Part shown: piece after piece, positions 25,487-35,885 of the stretch
Layout: the number at the start of each line of letters is the position of its first letter
Numbering within the stretch: the first letter of the stretch is position 1
NCBI GenBank assembly: GCA_040507985.1
Contig: JBEVNR010000046.1
Location: 1-51,761, forward strand
Source: JBEVNR01 sp040507985
GTDB taxonomy: Bacteria; Pseudomonadota; Alphaproteobacteria; Rickettsiales; UBA6187
Length of the DNA: 51,761 nt
Direction of reading: 5' to 3'
Made by a program: the position numbers and the translations under genes
The notes under the pieces: generated by a model
The model's database searches: none
The model's input: only the letters and a program-made list of their open reading frames with translations
What the model was told of the DNA's origin: nothing

Positions 25487-26773
25487 ATGAGACTTAGCCG
25501 CGCGTTCGCGCCGTTAATTAAAGAAAATCCGGCGGAGGCCTCCATCGCCTCGCATCGTCTCATGCTACGGGCGGGATTGGTGCGGCAATCGGCATCGGGC
25601 ATTTACCATTGGTTGCCGATGGGGTTGCGTGCGCTCCGCAACGTGGAGCGCGTGGTGCGCGAAGAGATGGACGCCGCCGGCGCGCTGGAAATTCTTACCC
25701 CGGTCATTCAACCCGCCGCCTTGTGGGAGGAATCCGGACGGTACGACGGGTACGGCAAGGAAATGCTGCGCATGACCGACCGGCACGAGGTTGCCATGTT
25801 GTTCGGCCCGACGGCGGAGGAGAGCGTATGCGACTTGTTTCGCAAAAACGTGAAAAGCTACAAACAGCTCCCAATCAATTTGTACCAAATATCGTGGAAA
25901 TTTCGCGACGAGGTGCGCCCCCGCTTCGGGGTGATGCGCGGACGCGAATTTTTGATGAAAGACGCCTACAGCTTCGACGTCGACAAAGACGCCGCCCGAC
26001 ACACCTATTATGCGATGTTCCGCGCTTATATGCGGGCGTTTTCGCGCCTCGGCCTGTGCGCCGTTCCCGTTCGGGCGGATAACGGCGCCATCGGCGGCGA
26101 CTTAAGCCACGAATTTCAAATTTTGGCCGAAACGGGGGAGTCCACCGTCTATTACGACGCCGCCGTGGACGACGTCATCGCCGGGCGCGTCGCGTTGGAG
26201 CGGGACGAAGATTTGCTGCAATATTACGCCGCCGCCGACGAAATGCACGATCCGGCGACGTGTCCCGTCCCCAAAGAAAGGCTTCGCGCCAAGCGCGGCG
26301 TTGAAGTGGGGCATATTTTCTATTTCGGCACGAAATACACCGAAGCGATGAAAGCCGCCGTTCAAGGCGCCGACGGCGCGTTGTTCTATCCGCACATGGG
26401 GTCGTACGGCATAGGCGTCTCGCGCTTGGTAGGCGCGATCATCGAGGCGAACCACGACGATTCCGGCATTATATGGCCGGCGGCAGCGGCGCCCTATGAC
26501 GTCGGCGTCGTCAACCTTCGCGCGTCGGACGAGTCGTGCCGCACGACGGCGGACGCGATATACGAAAAAATAACCGCGCTCGGCAAATCGGCGCTATACG
26601 ACGACACCGACGCGCCCGCCGGGCAAAAAATGGCGTCGATGGACATGATCGGCCTTCCGTTGCAGGTGCGCGTCGGCCCAAAAAAACTGGGCGAAGGAAT
26701 GGTTGAAATTAAAAACCGCTGCACCGGCGAGGTGCGCGACGTGCCGTCGGGCGATTTTTCTTGGCTTGGGTAA
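25487..26773 (+). CDS. proS: prolyl-tRNA synthetase, short form without editing insertion
   Basis: Charges tRNA-Pro. The 428-residue protein starts MRLSRAFAPLIKENPAEA at the ATG at 25487, preceded by AAGGTG. Upstream in-frame starts would add non-conserved residues. Class II motifs are visible: motif 1 near GALEILTPVIQPAALWEESGR, motif 2 FRDEVRPRFGVMRGREFLMKD and motif 3 MGSYGIGVSRLVGA. The C-terminal anticodon-binding domain follows. The ~180-residue editing insertion of the E. coli enzyme is absent, as is usual in alphaproteobacteria. Its stop TAA overlaps the first possible start of the next gene, so the pair is probably cotranscribed. Confidence 0.95.
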   Translation: MRLSRAFAPLIKENPAEASIASHRLMLRAGLVRQSASGIYHWLPMGLRALRNVERVVREEMDAAGALEILTPVIQPAALWEESGRYDGYGKEMLRMTDRHEVAMLFGPTAEESVCDLFRKNVKSYKQLPINLYQISWKFRDEVRPRFGVMRGREFLMKDAYSFDVDKDAARHTYYAMFRAYMRAFSRLGLCAVPVRADNGAIGGDLSHEFQILAETGESTVYYDAAVDDVIAGRVALERDEDLLQYYAAADEMHDPATCPVPKERLRAKRGVEVGHIFYFGTKYTEAMKAAVQGADGALFYPHMGSYGIGVSRLVGAIIEANHDDSGIIWPAAAAPYDVGVVNLRASDESCRTTADAIYEKITALGKSALYDDTDAPAGQKMASMDMIGLPLQVRVGPKKLGEGMVEIKNRCTGEVRDVPSGDFSWLG

Positions 26774-26808
26774 TGAAGTTTTTTCCATTTCACGGAGCTA
26801 AAGGCGGC

Positions 26809-29800
26809 ATGATAAAAAACACGCTGAAAAAAATATTGCGCGTTTGCAAAAAGCGCCTGGCAGCCTTGCGCGCCTATATCCATAAATATTATATCTCCCC
26901 GGTATCGTTTCATTACGTGGGAGAGAATTGGGAACGGCCGGAATGCGCCTCCCTGCCCGTCGCCGTGTTTTTCGGATTCAACAATTGGAAGCAGGAAGAC
27001 GCCGCCAATTTCTTCACCCAATATCGCTGCGCCTTCGTGATGAAGGGCAAGCGCTTCTTTTTCGTGAAACGCAATTTGCGCTATTTTCCCGCCGACCAAA
27101 AATTCGTGTTCGTTTCCTGGTCGCGAAAAATCACGCGCAAGGCGAAAAAATACGCGCATACCAAGGATATTCCCGTGTTATACGTCGAAGACGGGTTTAT
27201 CCGCTCGATGGACGTGCGAAAAAAACACACCAAGGCGCTGTCGTATACGTGGGATACGCGCGTCATGTATTTCGACTATAGCGAGCCGTCCGATTTGGAG
27301 GAGATGATCGTCGCCCGCGATTTCGGCAAATGGACGACCGCCGACGCCGAGGCCGCCATCGAGATAGCACGGGCGATGAAGCTCACGAAATATTATGATT
27401 TGTTTGACCAGGACGACCCAAAAGCCATCGATTTGGCGAAAGAGCAGGAAAAACGCCTTGCCGGCGAGGGCATGTTGCCGGCGGCCTATTATCGGGGCAA
27501 AAAAAAATATTCCATATTGGTGATGGGTCAGGTCGAGGACGACGCATCCATCACCTACGGAAGCAAAGACAAAACGACCAACGTCGGCGCGCTCGAGCGG
27601 GCGCGCAAGGACTATCCCGACGCCGAAATATACTACCGGCCGCACCCGGACGTGTATTACGGCAACCGAGCGCAAAAATCGAAGCTGGAGAAATTGGGAA
27701 AATCCGTCTCCATCGTCGATCAGGACGTGCCGCTGCACGACGTCATGCAAGCCGTCGACCACGTCTACACCATCACCTCGCTGACCGGTTTCGAGGCGTT
27801 GCTCTACGGAAAAAAGGTCACGTGCCTGGGCGCACCGTTTTATTCCAACTGGGGATTCACCGACGACAAGCAAAAATTGCGCCGCCGCCGCAAAACGGGC
27901 GAACGCAGCTACGCCGAAGTGTTCGCCGCCGCCTATCTGCACTACTCGCACTACGTCCACCCGGACAGCGACGAGCGCATCGATTTCTTTGAGTTGGCGT
28001 CGTATTTCTTCGTCGAAAAAGTTAGAAGCATTAAGCCTTGGGAGATGAACGACAATTACGCCGATCTAACTGTTTTGAAAAAACATATTGACCGGCTTTC
28101 CGCTCCCGCAAAACTATTTTTTTATTTGCGAGATAGCGGAGATTTCTGCCAAGGAAAACCGCAAGAGATTATGAATTTGGTGCAAGGGGATAAATTTCGC
28201 CTACATGATTTTCGCCAATTCTCGCATCTACTCATGGAAACGTCAAATTTTGACGCATTAAAGGAATATTGTGACGATTCCATTACCTTTGTTGAAAGAA
28301 ACTCACTTACCTTAAATAATAAACTTAATGAAAACGTTATATTTTTTCAAAATTTTATAATTGCCCGCTATAGATTCAAAGGTCGAGCTTTGAGAAGCGT
28401 AGCAGATTTCTCTAATTATTATTTAGAATGTAAGGATGCAAAAATATTATCTGAAAAAGCTCGTAATTTTCTGCAAGTATATCTGAACGCGCTATTGATA
28501 AATTTAGATTATGAAGTTGCGGAAAAAATTATTTATGGATTTATTATAAAAAATAAAGATGCGTTTAGTCTAAGTGAATGGCAGAAATTCACGAGTATCG
28601 TATCCACCAATCCTGCAAGAAAAGAGCGAGATCATGTTCGACGCACTAAATTGCTGGTAGACATTTCTGCGGAATATCAAAAAGCTCTAAATCAAGAATA
28701 TAAAGAAAAAATTGATTTTTTTATAAATTTAACGCTTAAAGCAATGGCTTGCGATGATGAAGCGGCCATGAAAACATTTGCCAAGAATATCTTAGATATG
28801 CGTCCTTTAATTAACGACGTATTGCGAAGAGAAAAAGATTTACTCAATATCACAAGTTTTTTAATTTCTTGCACAAGTGCATTAGCAGAGGAATTTCTTG
28901 CCCTACTTACTGAATTTCTTGGAGAAAAAAGAACGCAAAAACTCAAGGAAAGCTATTATTTGAAATTTCATAAATATACCGAATACTTTCAAATATATGA
29001 TACTTCAGTTCCAAGCATAAATTATGCTACCGTATTACAGTCGATGGGCAATTTGTCGGCCGCATTAACTATTCTAAAAAAAACACGAAAGGAAACTGCT
29101 AATAATAAACAGAAAGAAATCCTTAATGCAGCTATTGAATCCGTAAAATTTCTTACGGTATTTAATCGTATAGTAAACTCTCACCCACAACCTAAATTTC
29201 CCAAAGGCGTAATATTTCTTGCCGGACATAGATGTTTCAATACTTTAGCAATGCTTGCCCCTGCTCTACGCGAAGTTAGGCGGTTAGGTTACGCGGTTAT
29301 TTCATTAACGGAAGGAATTTTGGAAGATAGCGAGACGGGAGTATCGGCTATAGATAAATTTTCCGGACAAATTCGACATGATTTCAGATCTTCCGCGATT
29401 CAAAATACATGGGAAATTAACTGGAAAAAACATCGAGTTTTTTGCGAAGGGATAAATTACTATCAAGGACTTTACGAAGTACTTTCTAACCATACCCGCG
29501 ACTATTTCGTTGATTTAAAGAGCAAAAGCGTTCAAACATATTTTATGGCAAGACTTAGCGTCTGCGACGCCTACGTCACCGTCATGCGCGACATTTTCCG
29601 TGAGTTGGTGCAGGATCGGCGCATGCCCGTCGTGATTTTAAGCGGCAACACGCACGCGGCGCCGTATTCGATCGCGCGTGATTTTTGCATGGCGCAGAAC
29701 CACCCGCTTTTGTCGTTCGTCAACGTCAACGTGGCCTATGAGAGCTATTTCACCAATCTGGGAAGCAAGTTTTCGACGTCGATGTGCTTCACCGACATGA

Positions 29801-30666
29801 CGATGTACCCCAACCGCCGCGCGCCGTTTTTGGCGGAGGCCGGCAAGTTCGAGAAATGGTATCAAGAGCACAAGCACGATCGCGACGCGATCGACAAGGC
29901 CACCGGCTTCATCACCATGAACCGCAACCAATCGCAAGATAATTCGCAAGAATTGGCGTTGATAGAATGGCTGAACGCGCACAAGGCGGCGGGCAAGAAG
30001 ATTATTTGCGCCATCGGCAAGACGCCCGTCGATTTGGCCGTTCCCTATGACGGCGGGCCGGCGCACGAAGACATGGCCGACTGGCTGAACCACACCATAG
30101 AAACCTGCGGCGCCGGCGACGACGTGGTGTTGCTCGTCAAGCCTCATCCGCACGAGCTGCGGCCCGAAATCGCGATGGATTTGGTGCATTTGTTGTTCGA
30201 CTTGATTAAAGTAGAGGTCGCGCCCAACGTCCGGCTGCTGGGGCATAAGGAAATCAACATGCACGCCTTGGCGCCGCACATCGATTTGGCGGTGATGTAT
30301 AACGGATCGTCCGCACCGGAGCTAACCGTCATGGGCGTGCCGGTACTGATGGCCGCGCATTTCGGTCGGCACGACTATCCCCTGCCGCTTATCTACCCGG
30401 AAAGCCGCGAGCAATACGAACGTTTCCTGCTTAGCGGACATTATCCCAAACCCTTACCCGAAACCCGCGACCGCGCCGCGTTGTTGATCGGCTATATGGG
30501 AAGCTCCGAAATCGCCGTCAAAAACACCTACTCCCTGCGCCCCATCACCAACGATTCCATCGGCACGCCGAAATGGAACAAGGAGAAAGTCGAAGAATAT
30601 TTACGCCACGGCGACCCGGAAATGGAACGCGCCGCGCGCGAGATCGTGGCGAAGTTCGCATCCTGA
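26809..30666 (+). CDS. KpsC-like capsule glycosyltransferase with AT-rich central insert
   Basis: The ~1285-residue product starts most likely at the ATG at 26809 (GGAG ten bases upstream); an ATG at 26773 overlaps the proS stop. Residues ~30-410 form a capsule-synthesis domain like one half of KpsC, the beta-Kdo linker transferase: LYVEDGFIRSMD, VMGQVEDDASI, YYRPHPDVYYGNR, TSLTGFEALLYGKKVTCLG and FYSNWGFTDD. Residues ~820-1285 form a second capsule-like glycosyltransferase domain with VKPHPHELRPE and YNGSSAPELTVMGVPVL. Between them lies an all-helical segment of ~450 residues, encoded by strongly AT-rich DNA (about 28020-29560) unlike either flank. KpsC normally has the two halves adjacent in ~670 residues. 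A capsule or envelope glycan role is likely. No kps transporter genes are nearby. Confidence 0.8.
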   Translation: MIKNTLKKILRVCKKRLAALRAYIHKYYISPVSFHYVGENWERPECASLPVAVFFGFNNWKQEDAANFFTQYRCAFVMKGKRFFFVKRNLRYFPADQKFVFVSWSRKITRKAKKYAHTKDIPVLYVEDGFIRSMDVRKKHTKALSYTWDTRVMYFDYSEPSDLEEMIVARDFGKWTTADAEAAIEIARAMKLTKYYDLFDQDDPKAIDLAKEQEKRLAGEGMLPAAYYRGKKKYSILVMGQVEDDASITYGSKDKTTNVGALERARKDYPDAEIYYRPHPDVYYGNRAQKSKLEKLGKSVSIVDQDVPLHDVMQAVDHVYTITSLTGFEALLYGKKVTCLGAPFYSNWGFTDDKQKLRRRRKTGERSYAEVFAAAYLHYSHYVHPDSDERIDFFELASYFFVEKVRSIKPWEMNDNYADLTVLKKHIDRLSAPAKLFFYLRDSGDFCQGKPQEIMNLVQGDKFRLHDFRQFSHLLMETSNFDALKEYCDDSITFVERNSLTLNNKLNENVIFFQNFIIARYRFKGRALRSVADFSNYYLECKDAKILSEKARNFLQVYLNALLINLDYEVAEKIIYGFIIKNKDAFSLSEWQKFTSIVSTNPARKERDHVRRTKLLVDISAEYQKALNQEYKEKIDFFINLTLKAMACDDEAAMKTFAKNILDMRPLINDVLRREKDLLNITSFLISCTSALAEEFLALLTEFLGEKRTQKLKESYYLKFHKYTEYFQIYDTSVPSINYATVLQSMGNLSAALTILKKTRKETANNKQKEILNAAIESVKFLTVFNRIVNSHPQPKFPKGVIFLAGHRCFNTLAMLAPALREVRRLGYAVISLTEGILEDSETGVSAIDKFSGQIRHDFRSSAIQNTWEINWKKHRVFCEGINYYQGLYEVLSNHTRDYFVDLKSKSVQTYFMARLSVCDAYVTVMRDIFRELVQDRRMPVVILSGNTHAAPYSIARDFCMAQNHPLLSFVNVNVAYESYFTNLGSKFSTSMCFTDMTMYPNRRAPFLAEAGKFEKWYQEHKHDRDAIDKATGFITMNRNQSQDNSQELALIEWLNAHKAAGKKIICAIGKTPVDLAVPYDGGPAHEDMADWLNHTIETCGAGDDVVLLVKPHPHELRPEIAMDLVHLLFDLIKVEVAPNVRLLGHKEINMHALAPHIDLAVMYNGSSAPELTVMGVPVLMAAHFGRHDYPLPLIYPESREQYERFLLSGHYPKPLPETRDRAALLIGYMGSSEIAVKNTYSLRPITNDSIGTPKWNKEKVEEYLRHGDPEMERAAREIVAKFAS

Positions 30667-30730
30667 CGCATGCGCTCGGCAAGAAAAATTATCTTTTTTT
30701 AAAAGAGCTAAGATAGGGCTAGCGCGATGA

Positions 30731-31057
30731 TTATGTCTTAAACGGAATGTTGTTTTCGGTATAATGATTTTCAAGATTCGCTTTAAATTTCGTAAATACG
30801 TCGTGATAGCCGGGCGTCTCCGTAGCTTCCTGCGCGCTTGCGTCGGGAACGTTTGCCATATACCTGATTAAAAAAGAATTGATATAATCAATACTCACCA
30901 GCGTAGGCTGGTAAAGAACGTTCACCCTATCTCGTTCTTGCTCTGTGTTTGAGTTTTTTTGAGTTTGATAGGCATTTTCGGCTGCCTGAATTTCCGCTTC
31001 TCCGGGAAGAAAAGCAATGGCACATATGTTTTGCGCTTGTTCGGGAATGGCCGACAT
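30731..31057 (-). CDS. small hypothetical protein
   Basis: An open frame of 108 codons on the opposite strand to its neighbours, from an ATG at 31057. The product is rich in Asn, Gln and Glu, with a middle part of alternating charge and a segment YINSFLIRYMANV. I do not recognise a family. No upstream in-frame start exists beyond a TAA about 13 codons back, and the ribosome site is poor. It may be a lineage-specific gene or a remnant. Confidence 0.45.
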   Translation of the reverse strand: MSAIPEQAQNICAIAFLPGEAEIQAAENAYQTQKNSNTEQERDRVNVLYQPTLVSIDYINSFLIRYMANVPDASAQEATETPGYHDVFTKFKANLENHYTENNIPFKT

Positions 31058-31281
31058 GGCGAATATTAGGAAGTGCGCCGTATGTGTTTGCTTAGCGTCT
31101 GTAGGCGTAAGATTAAAGATATGCGTCTTATATTACCGCATAATCTCCGGCGCAATACAAATCTTGTCGCATGCAGCCTATAACGCCATTATTTCTTGCA
31201 AACGGAAATTTACCTTTTCTTATCCCGGAAGGAATAGCATGAAGGCTTCGTTGCGCCATTCTTAAGTAAGAGAGCCTTGTC

Positions 31282-32295
31282 GTGGAGATTCGCCAAACCG
31301 TCGTTGCGCTTGCCGACGCGCACCCGTTGTCGGACGTACACATCCATAGCGACGCCCCCGTGTGCATGAGGATACACGGAGAGATAAAAAGGGCGGAGGG
31401 GCTATTTTGCGCGAAGGAAGACGTCGAGGCGTTTTTCGACGCGATTTTAGACGCGGAACAAAAGGCGCATTTCGCGAAATATAAGGACGTCGACCTCGCC
31501 ATAGAATGCGGCCCGTACCGCATGCGCGTGAACGCCTATCGCACCATGCGCGGACCGGCGGCGGTCATGCGTAAAATCGAGTCGAAAATTCCCGACGTGT
31601 CCTTGCTCGGCCTGCCGCAGGCGGTGACGAACGTCACGCGCGAGAAAAACGGGCTGGTCCTCGTCACCGGCCCGACGGGATCGGGCAAGTCCACCACGCT
31701 GGCTTCCATCATCAATTCCATCAACGAAAATCGGGCGGAAAACATCATCACGATCGAAGACCCCATCGAATTCGTGCACCAGAGCAAAAAATGCATCGTC
31801 AGTCAGCGCGAGGTGGGAAAGGACGCGCTTTCTTTCGCCACCGGTTTAAAGGCGATGCTGCGCGAGGACCCGGACGTCATCCTAGTCGGCGAGATGCGCG
31901 ACCTCGAAACCGTCTCCCTCGCCTTAACCGCCGCCGAAACCGGGCATTTGGTGTTCGGCACGCTGCACACCAACGGCGCGCCCAATACGGTGAACCGCAT
32001 TTTAGACGTGTTTCCCCCGGCGCAACAGGCGCAGGCGCGCTCGCAATTGTCGCAGTCCCTGCGTCTGGTGGCCACGCAACGGCTTCTGCCGCGCGTCGAC
32101 GGCAAGGGGGGGCGCATCGCCGCCTTCGAGGTGATGGTGTGCAACAACGCCATTTCCAACCTTATCCGCGAAAGCAAGATACACCAAATCGTTCAAGTCA
32201 TGCAAACGGGCCGCGCCCTCGGCATGACGACGATGGAAGATTATCTCGACAATTTGCTAAAACAAGGCAAAATCAGAAAGGAAGACATAGCGTAA
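31282..32295 (+). CDS. pilT: PilT-type twitching motility ATPase
   Basis: A hexameric secretion ATPase that retracts type IV pili. The 337-residue protein has Walker A VTGPTGSGKST, the Asp box ITIEDPIEFVH, Walker B DPDVILVGEMRD, the His box GHLVFGTLHTN and the PilT-specific C-terminal AIRNLIRE motif in the form AISNLIRESK. The start is GTG at 31282, with AGAG upstream. No pilin, PilB, PilC or PilU gene is in the window. The gene stands alone before addA. Confidence 0.93.
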   Translation: MEIRQTVVALADAHPLSDVHIHSDAPVCMRIHGEIKRAEGLFCAKEDVEAFFDAILDAEQKAHFAKYKDVDLAIECGPYRMRVNAYRTMRGPAAVMRKIESKIPDVSLLGLPQAVTNVTREKNGLVLVTGPTGSGKSTTLASIINSINENRAENIITIEDPIEFVHQSKKCIVSQREVGKDALSFATGLKAMLREDPDVILVGEMRDLETVSLALTAAETGHLVFGTLHTNGAPNTVNRILDVFPPAQQAQARSQLSQSLRLVATQRLLPRVDGKGGRIAAFEVMVCNNAISNLIRESKIHQIVQVMQTGRALGMTTMEDYLDNLLKQGKIRKEDIA

Positions 32296-32332
32296 AGCGT
32301 GTTTTCTTACGTTCAATGCCGGATTGTTGCCC

Positions 32333-35300
32333 ATGACCGCCGCCCAACGCCTTGCCTCCGACCCCGATTTTTCGGTGTGGACGTCGGCCTCCGCCGGCTC
32401 GGGAAAAACGAAAGCCCTGTCGGATAGGGTCCTCCGCCTATTGCTTCGCGGAGAATCGCCGCGCGGCGTGTTATGCCTCACCTACACCCAGGCCGCCGCG
32501 CACGAAATGAACGCGCGCGTGCGCGCCGCCTTGGCGTCGTACGCGCTCGCCGACGACGCGACCCTTGCCGCCGCGCTTGCCGCGCTGGGAGACGCACAAG
32601 TGGCGTCGCGTTCCCTTGCATCGGTCCGCCGACTGGCGATGGAAATATTGGAAAGCGACGAGTCCGTCCGCATTGGCACCATCCATTCCGTGTGCCGCAG
32701 CCTTATCTCGCGTTTTCCGAGGGAAGCCGGATATGAGCCGTCGGTGCGCTTCTTAGAGACGCGCGAGGCCGCCGCGATGCGCGACGCGGCGAAAGCGCGG
32801 GTGTTCGGCAAGGAAAGCGAAAAAGCGGCGCTGGCCGATTTTTGCCGACATCTGGGAACGGAAGATTCGCTGGATTTGATGCTTGACGCCATGCTGAAAT
32901 CGTGGGACGCCATGAAACGGGCGGAGCTGCATACCGAAGGGGGAATGCGCGACGCCGAGATCGCCTTGCGCCGTTTTTTAGGGTTGAGCGACAACGACGT
33001 GTATCACCCAAGCCTCGCGGCGGAATGCTATCCATCCGACGATTCGGCGCTAAAAAAAGCGTGCGCCGCGCTGAGGCAATGCGCGGGCGCAACGGAAAAA
33101 AAGGCGGCGGACGCGATGGAGGCGTTTATCGCCGCTCCGGGTAGCGACGGCGCAGCGGAAAACTACGCGCAGATATTTCTCACAAAAGACGGGGAGCCGC
33201 GCAAAAAAATCGTCACGGCGAAAAGCGCGAAATTCTTCCCGGCGCTCGAAGCGTTCATGCGTGGCGAGCAGGAAAGGATGCAAGAGACGGCGACGCGACG
33301 CGACGCGTTCGGCGTATGGGAGCGAAGCGCGTCGCTATGGCGCGTGGCGGGAGCGATATTGCGGGAGTACGAACATATTAAGCGCCGGGACGGCGCCGTC
33401 GATTTCGACGACATGATCGCGTCTGCCGCGCGCCTGTTGAAGGAAAGCGACGCCGCCCTTAACGCGCTGTACGCGATGGATAGGCGCATTCGGCATATTT
33501 TGGTGGACGAAGCGCAAGACACCTCTCCTACGCAATGGGACGTGATAGAGGCGCTGAGCGCCGAATTTTTTAGCGGCGACGCCAAAGAGGGGCGCAGCCT
33601 GTTCGTAGTGGGAGACGAAAAGCAATCAATCTTCCGCTTTCAAGGGGCGCATCCGGAAAATTTTATTCGCATGCGCGGATTTTTCTCCGGACGTGCGCTG
33701 GAGGCGAACAAGCCGTTTAAAACGGCGGACATGGACGTGTCTTTCCGCACCGTTCCCGAAATATTGCGGACCGTCGACGCCGTTTTCGCGGAAGAAGGCG
33801 CCATGCGCCACGAAAGCGCCCGCGCCCGCGCCTCCGGCCGCGTCGTTCTGTGGCCGTTATGCCGGTCGGAGGAAGAGGAAAAGGGCGACGCGTGGCATAT
33901 TCCGGGCGAAGCCGATCCCAAAAAAGACGGAAAGGCGGCGCAAGCGGAGGAAGTCGCCGATTTTATCGCCCGCGCGCTCGAAAACGGCTATGCGACGGCG
34001 TCGCGTCCGGACGGGATCCATCCGAACGATTTTATGATTTTGGTGCGGCAGCGTTTTCCTATGGCCTCCCTTATTCGCTCCGCCTTAATGCGGCGCGGCG
34101 TGCCGGTCGCACCGCCCGATAAATTTATGGTCAGGGAGCATCTCGTCGCGCAAGACATGCTCGCCATGGCGACGGTTGCATGTTACCCGCACGATGATTT
34201 CGCGATGGCGCCCTTGCTTCTCTCCCCCTTTTTCGGCATGGACGGCAAGGTGTTGGAAGAATTATGCCTTGCGCGCGACGGCAGCCTGTACGAAGAAATG
34301 CGCAAGCGACCGAAATGCGCGCCCTACGTCGATAAAATACGGCGCTACGCCGCCTTGGCGCACGGATGCTCTCCCAAAGATTTTTTCGAGAGATTAATTT
34401 ACGAAGGCGACGCCCGGCGCGTCTATCGCGAGCGATGGGGAGACGAGGCCGACGTCGTCATAGATCGCCTGCTCGCCGAGGCCGACGAGGCGGCGCGCGG
34501 AAAAACCTGCGCGGGGCTTCGCCCGTTTTTATCTTCCATAAAACGCTCGAAAATCGCCTTATCCGGCGATTCGTCGCATAGCGACGCGGTGCGCATTCTC
34601 ACCGTTCACGGCGCGAAGGGATTGCAGGCGCCGATCGCGATTATCGTCGACGCGGCGGCGTCGCGCTCCGTGTCGCCCCCGTTTTTTTGGATGGAGGCAG
34701 GAGACGCCGGCGGAGCGTTACCCGTCTGGCCGGGCGTAAGCAAAAATGCCTCCGTTCGCGCATTAAAGGAAAGGGAAAAGGCGCTGGACGCCCGAGAAAA
34801 AAGCCGGTTGCTGTACGTGGCCATGACCCGTGCCGCCGACGAATTGCACGTGTTCGGCGCCGGCAACAAAGAGGCGTCGCCGGAGAGCTGGTACGCCCGC
34901 ATCGCACGCGGGGCGGAGGCGCTAGGGGGGACGAGGGATGCGGAATGGGCGCTCATTTATGGCAGGCAAATGCCGCGCGTCCCCCCCCTCCCCTCCTTCG
35001 ATCTACACAGGCGCAAGGAAAGCGGCGTTCCGGAGTTTTTATCGCGGCCCGTTCCCGAAAAACGCGTCTCGCGCGTGGCGTCTCCGTCCGAGGCGGTGAC
35101 GGCGCATTACCGAACGGCGGGCGGGGCGGCGGAACGCGGGGAGCGCGTCCATCGGCTGATCGAACGCTTGTCCGCCATGCTGCGCGTCTTTCCCTTGGGG
35201 CAAGAAGAAGATGCGATACGTGCCGTCTGCGTGGGAGAAAAAGACCCCGGTGCAGCGGAAACACTCCTGCGCGCGCTCGTCGCGGCGCCGGAGATAGCGG

Positions 35301-35572
35301 CCTTGTTGCGGGAAGACGCCCGCTTCGAGGTGCCGCTGATCGGCGCAATCGACGGAAAACCCGTCTCCGGACGCGCCGACATACTGACGGAGCGCGCTGA
35401 TTCGGTCGCAGTCGTCGACGTAAAAACCGGAGCGCGCCCGGCCGACGCCGCCTTCGTCGCCTATCGCCGGCAATTGGCGACGTATGCAATCCTGACCGCC
35501 GCGCATTATGCGGAAAAGCCCGTCCGCGCCTTCATTCTCTGGGCCGATGAGGCTAGGTTGGAGGAAATATAG
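32333..35572 (+). CDS. addA: AddA, helicase-nuclease subunit for double-strand break repair
   Basis: AddA, together with AddB, resects DNA ends for recombination. The ~1079-residue protein of alphaproteobacterial type has Walker A SASAGSGKTKAL near residue 20, motif Ia with LCLTYTQAAAHEM, motif II HILVDEAQDTSPTQWD, motif III VGDEKQSIFRFQGA, motif V with LTVHGAKGLQAPIAI and motif VI YVAMTRAADELHVFG. The C-terminal RecB-type nuclease is complete: GRADILTE, VAVVDVKTGA and the downstream YRRQLATYA. I use the ATG at 32333; a TTG at 32324 is in frame. addB, usually just upstream in this group, is absent here; the upstream gene is pilT. Confidence 0.93.
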   Translation: MTAAQRLASDPDFSVWTSASAGSGKTKALSDRVLRLLLRGESPRGVLCLTYTQAAAHEMNARVRAALASYALADDATLAAALAALGDAQVASRSLASVRRLAMEILESDESVRIGTIHSVCRSLISRFPREAGYEPSVRFLETREAAAMRDAAKARVFGKESEKAALADFCRHLGTEDSLDLMLDAMLKSWDAMKRAELHTEGGMRDAEIALRRFLGLSDNDVYHPSLAAECYPSDDSALKKACAALRQCAGATEKKAADAMEAFIAAPGSDGAAENYAQIFLTKDGEPRKKIVTAKSAKFFPALEAFMRGEQERMQETATRRDAFGVWERSASLWRVAGAILREYEHIKRRDGAVDFDDMIASAARLLKESDAALNALYAMDRRIRHILVDEAQDTSPTQWDVIEALSAEFFSGDAKEGRSLFVVGDEKQSIFRFQGAHPENFIRMRGFFSGRALEANKPFKTADMDVSFRTVPEILRTVDAVFAEEGAMRHESARARASGRVVLWPLCRSEEEEKGDAWHIPGEADPKKDGKAAQAEEVADFIARALENGYATASRPDGIHPNDFMILVRQRFPMASLIRSALMRRGVPVAPPDKFMVREHLVAQDMLAMATVACYPHDDFAMAPLLLSPFFGMDGKVLEELCLARDGSLYEEMRKRPKCAPYVDKIRRYAALAHGCSPKDFFERLIYEGDARRVYRERWGDEADVVIDRLLAEADEAARGKTCAGLRPFLSSIKRSKIALSGDSSHSDAVRILTVHGAKGLQAPIAIIVDAAASRSVSPPFFWMEAGDAGGALPVWPGVSKNASVRALKEREKALDAREKSRLLYVAMTRAADELHVFGAGNKEASPESWYARIARGAEALGGTRDAEWALIYGRQMPRVPPLPSFDLHRRKESGVPEFLSRPVPEKRVSRVASPSEAVTAHYRTAGGAAERGERVHRLIERLSAMLRVFPLGQEEDAIRAVCVGEKDPGAAETLLRALVAAPEIAALLREDARFEVPLIGAIDGKPVSGRADILTERADSVAVVDVKTGARPADAAFVAYRRQLATYAILTAAHYAEKPVRAFILWADEARLEEI

Positions 35573-35841
35573 GCGATTCCGTTTAGAATGAGGAAAGAGT
35601 ATAATCGCCGTCATTCCATGCAGGCGGGAAATGAGATTAATGAAAAATTAGAGGGCGCAACGATCCTACGGAAGCTAAATTTTGACGCGAAACCGGAGAA
35701 AAATACCCAAAAAAGGCCGAAATTGTTAATTCGCGGCAGGATCTAAATCATCTGCCGAAATGACGCCACATTTCGCATGCAGGGTTGAAATTATCCTTTT
35801 ATAATGGCCACATTTTTTAAGAAACATTCTTTAAAAAAGAA
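35573..35841. other. intergenic region upstream of tRNA-Met
   Basis: About 270 bases between addA and the tRNA promoter. The stretch is AT-rich towards the tRNA. I see no gene, repeat or strong hairpin in it. Confidence 0.5.
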
Positions 35842-35869
35842 TTGCGGAACGTCTTTTTGCGGCTATAAT
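35842..35869 (+). promoter_or_regulatory. sigma-70 promoter of tRNA-Met
   Basis: TTGCGG at 35842-35847 and a perfect TATAAT at 35864-35869 are 16 bases apart, and the tRNA begins 16 bases after the -10 box. Confidence 0.7.
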
Positions 35870-35885
35870 TAAAAATTCAATTTAA

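Noticed and set aside
27178..27960. Minus-strand ORF of 260 codons opposite the capsule gene
   Set aside because: The plus frame carries clear KpsC-type motifs through the same DNA; the minus product matches nothing and has no start signals.
34687..35400. Second plus-strand frame of 237 codons inside addA
   Set aside because: Arg/Gly-rich shadow in the +1 frame. The addA frame is continuous, with helicase and nuclease motifs on both sides.
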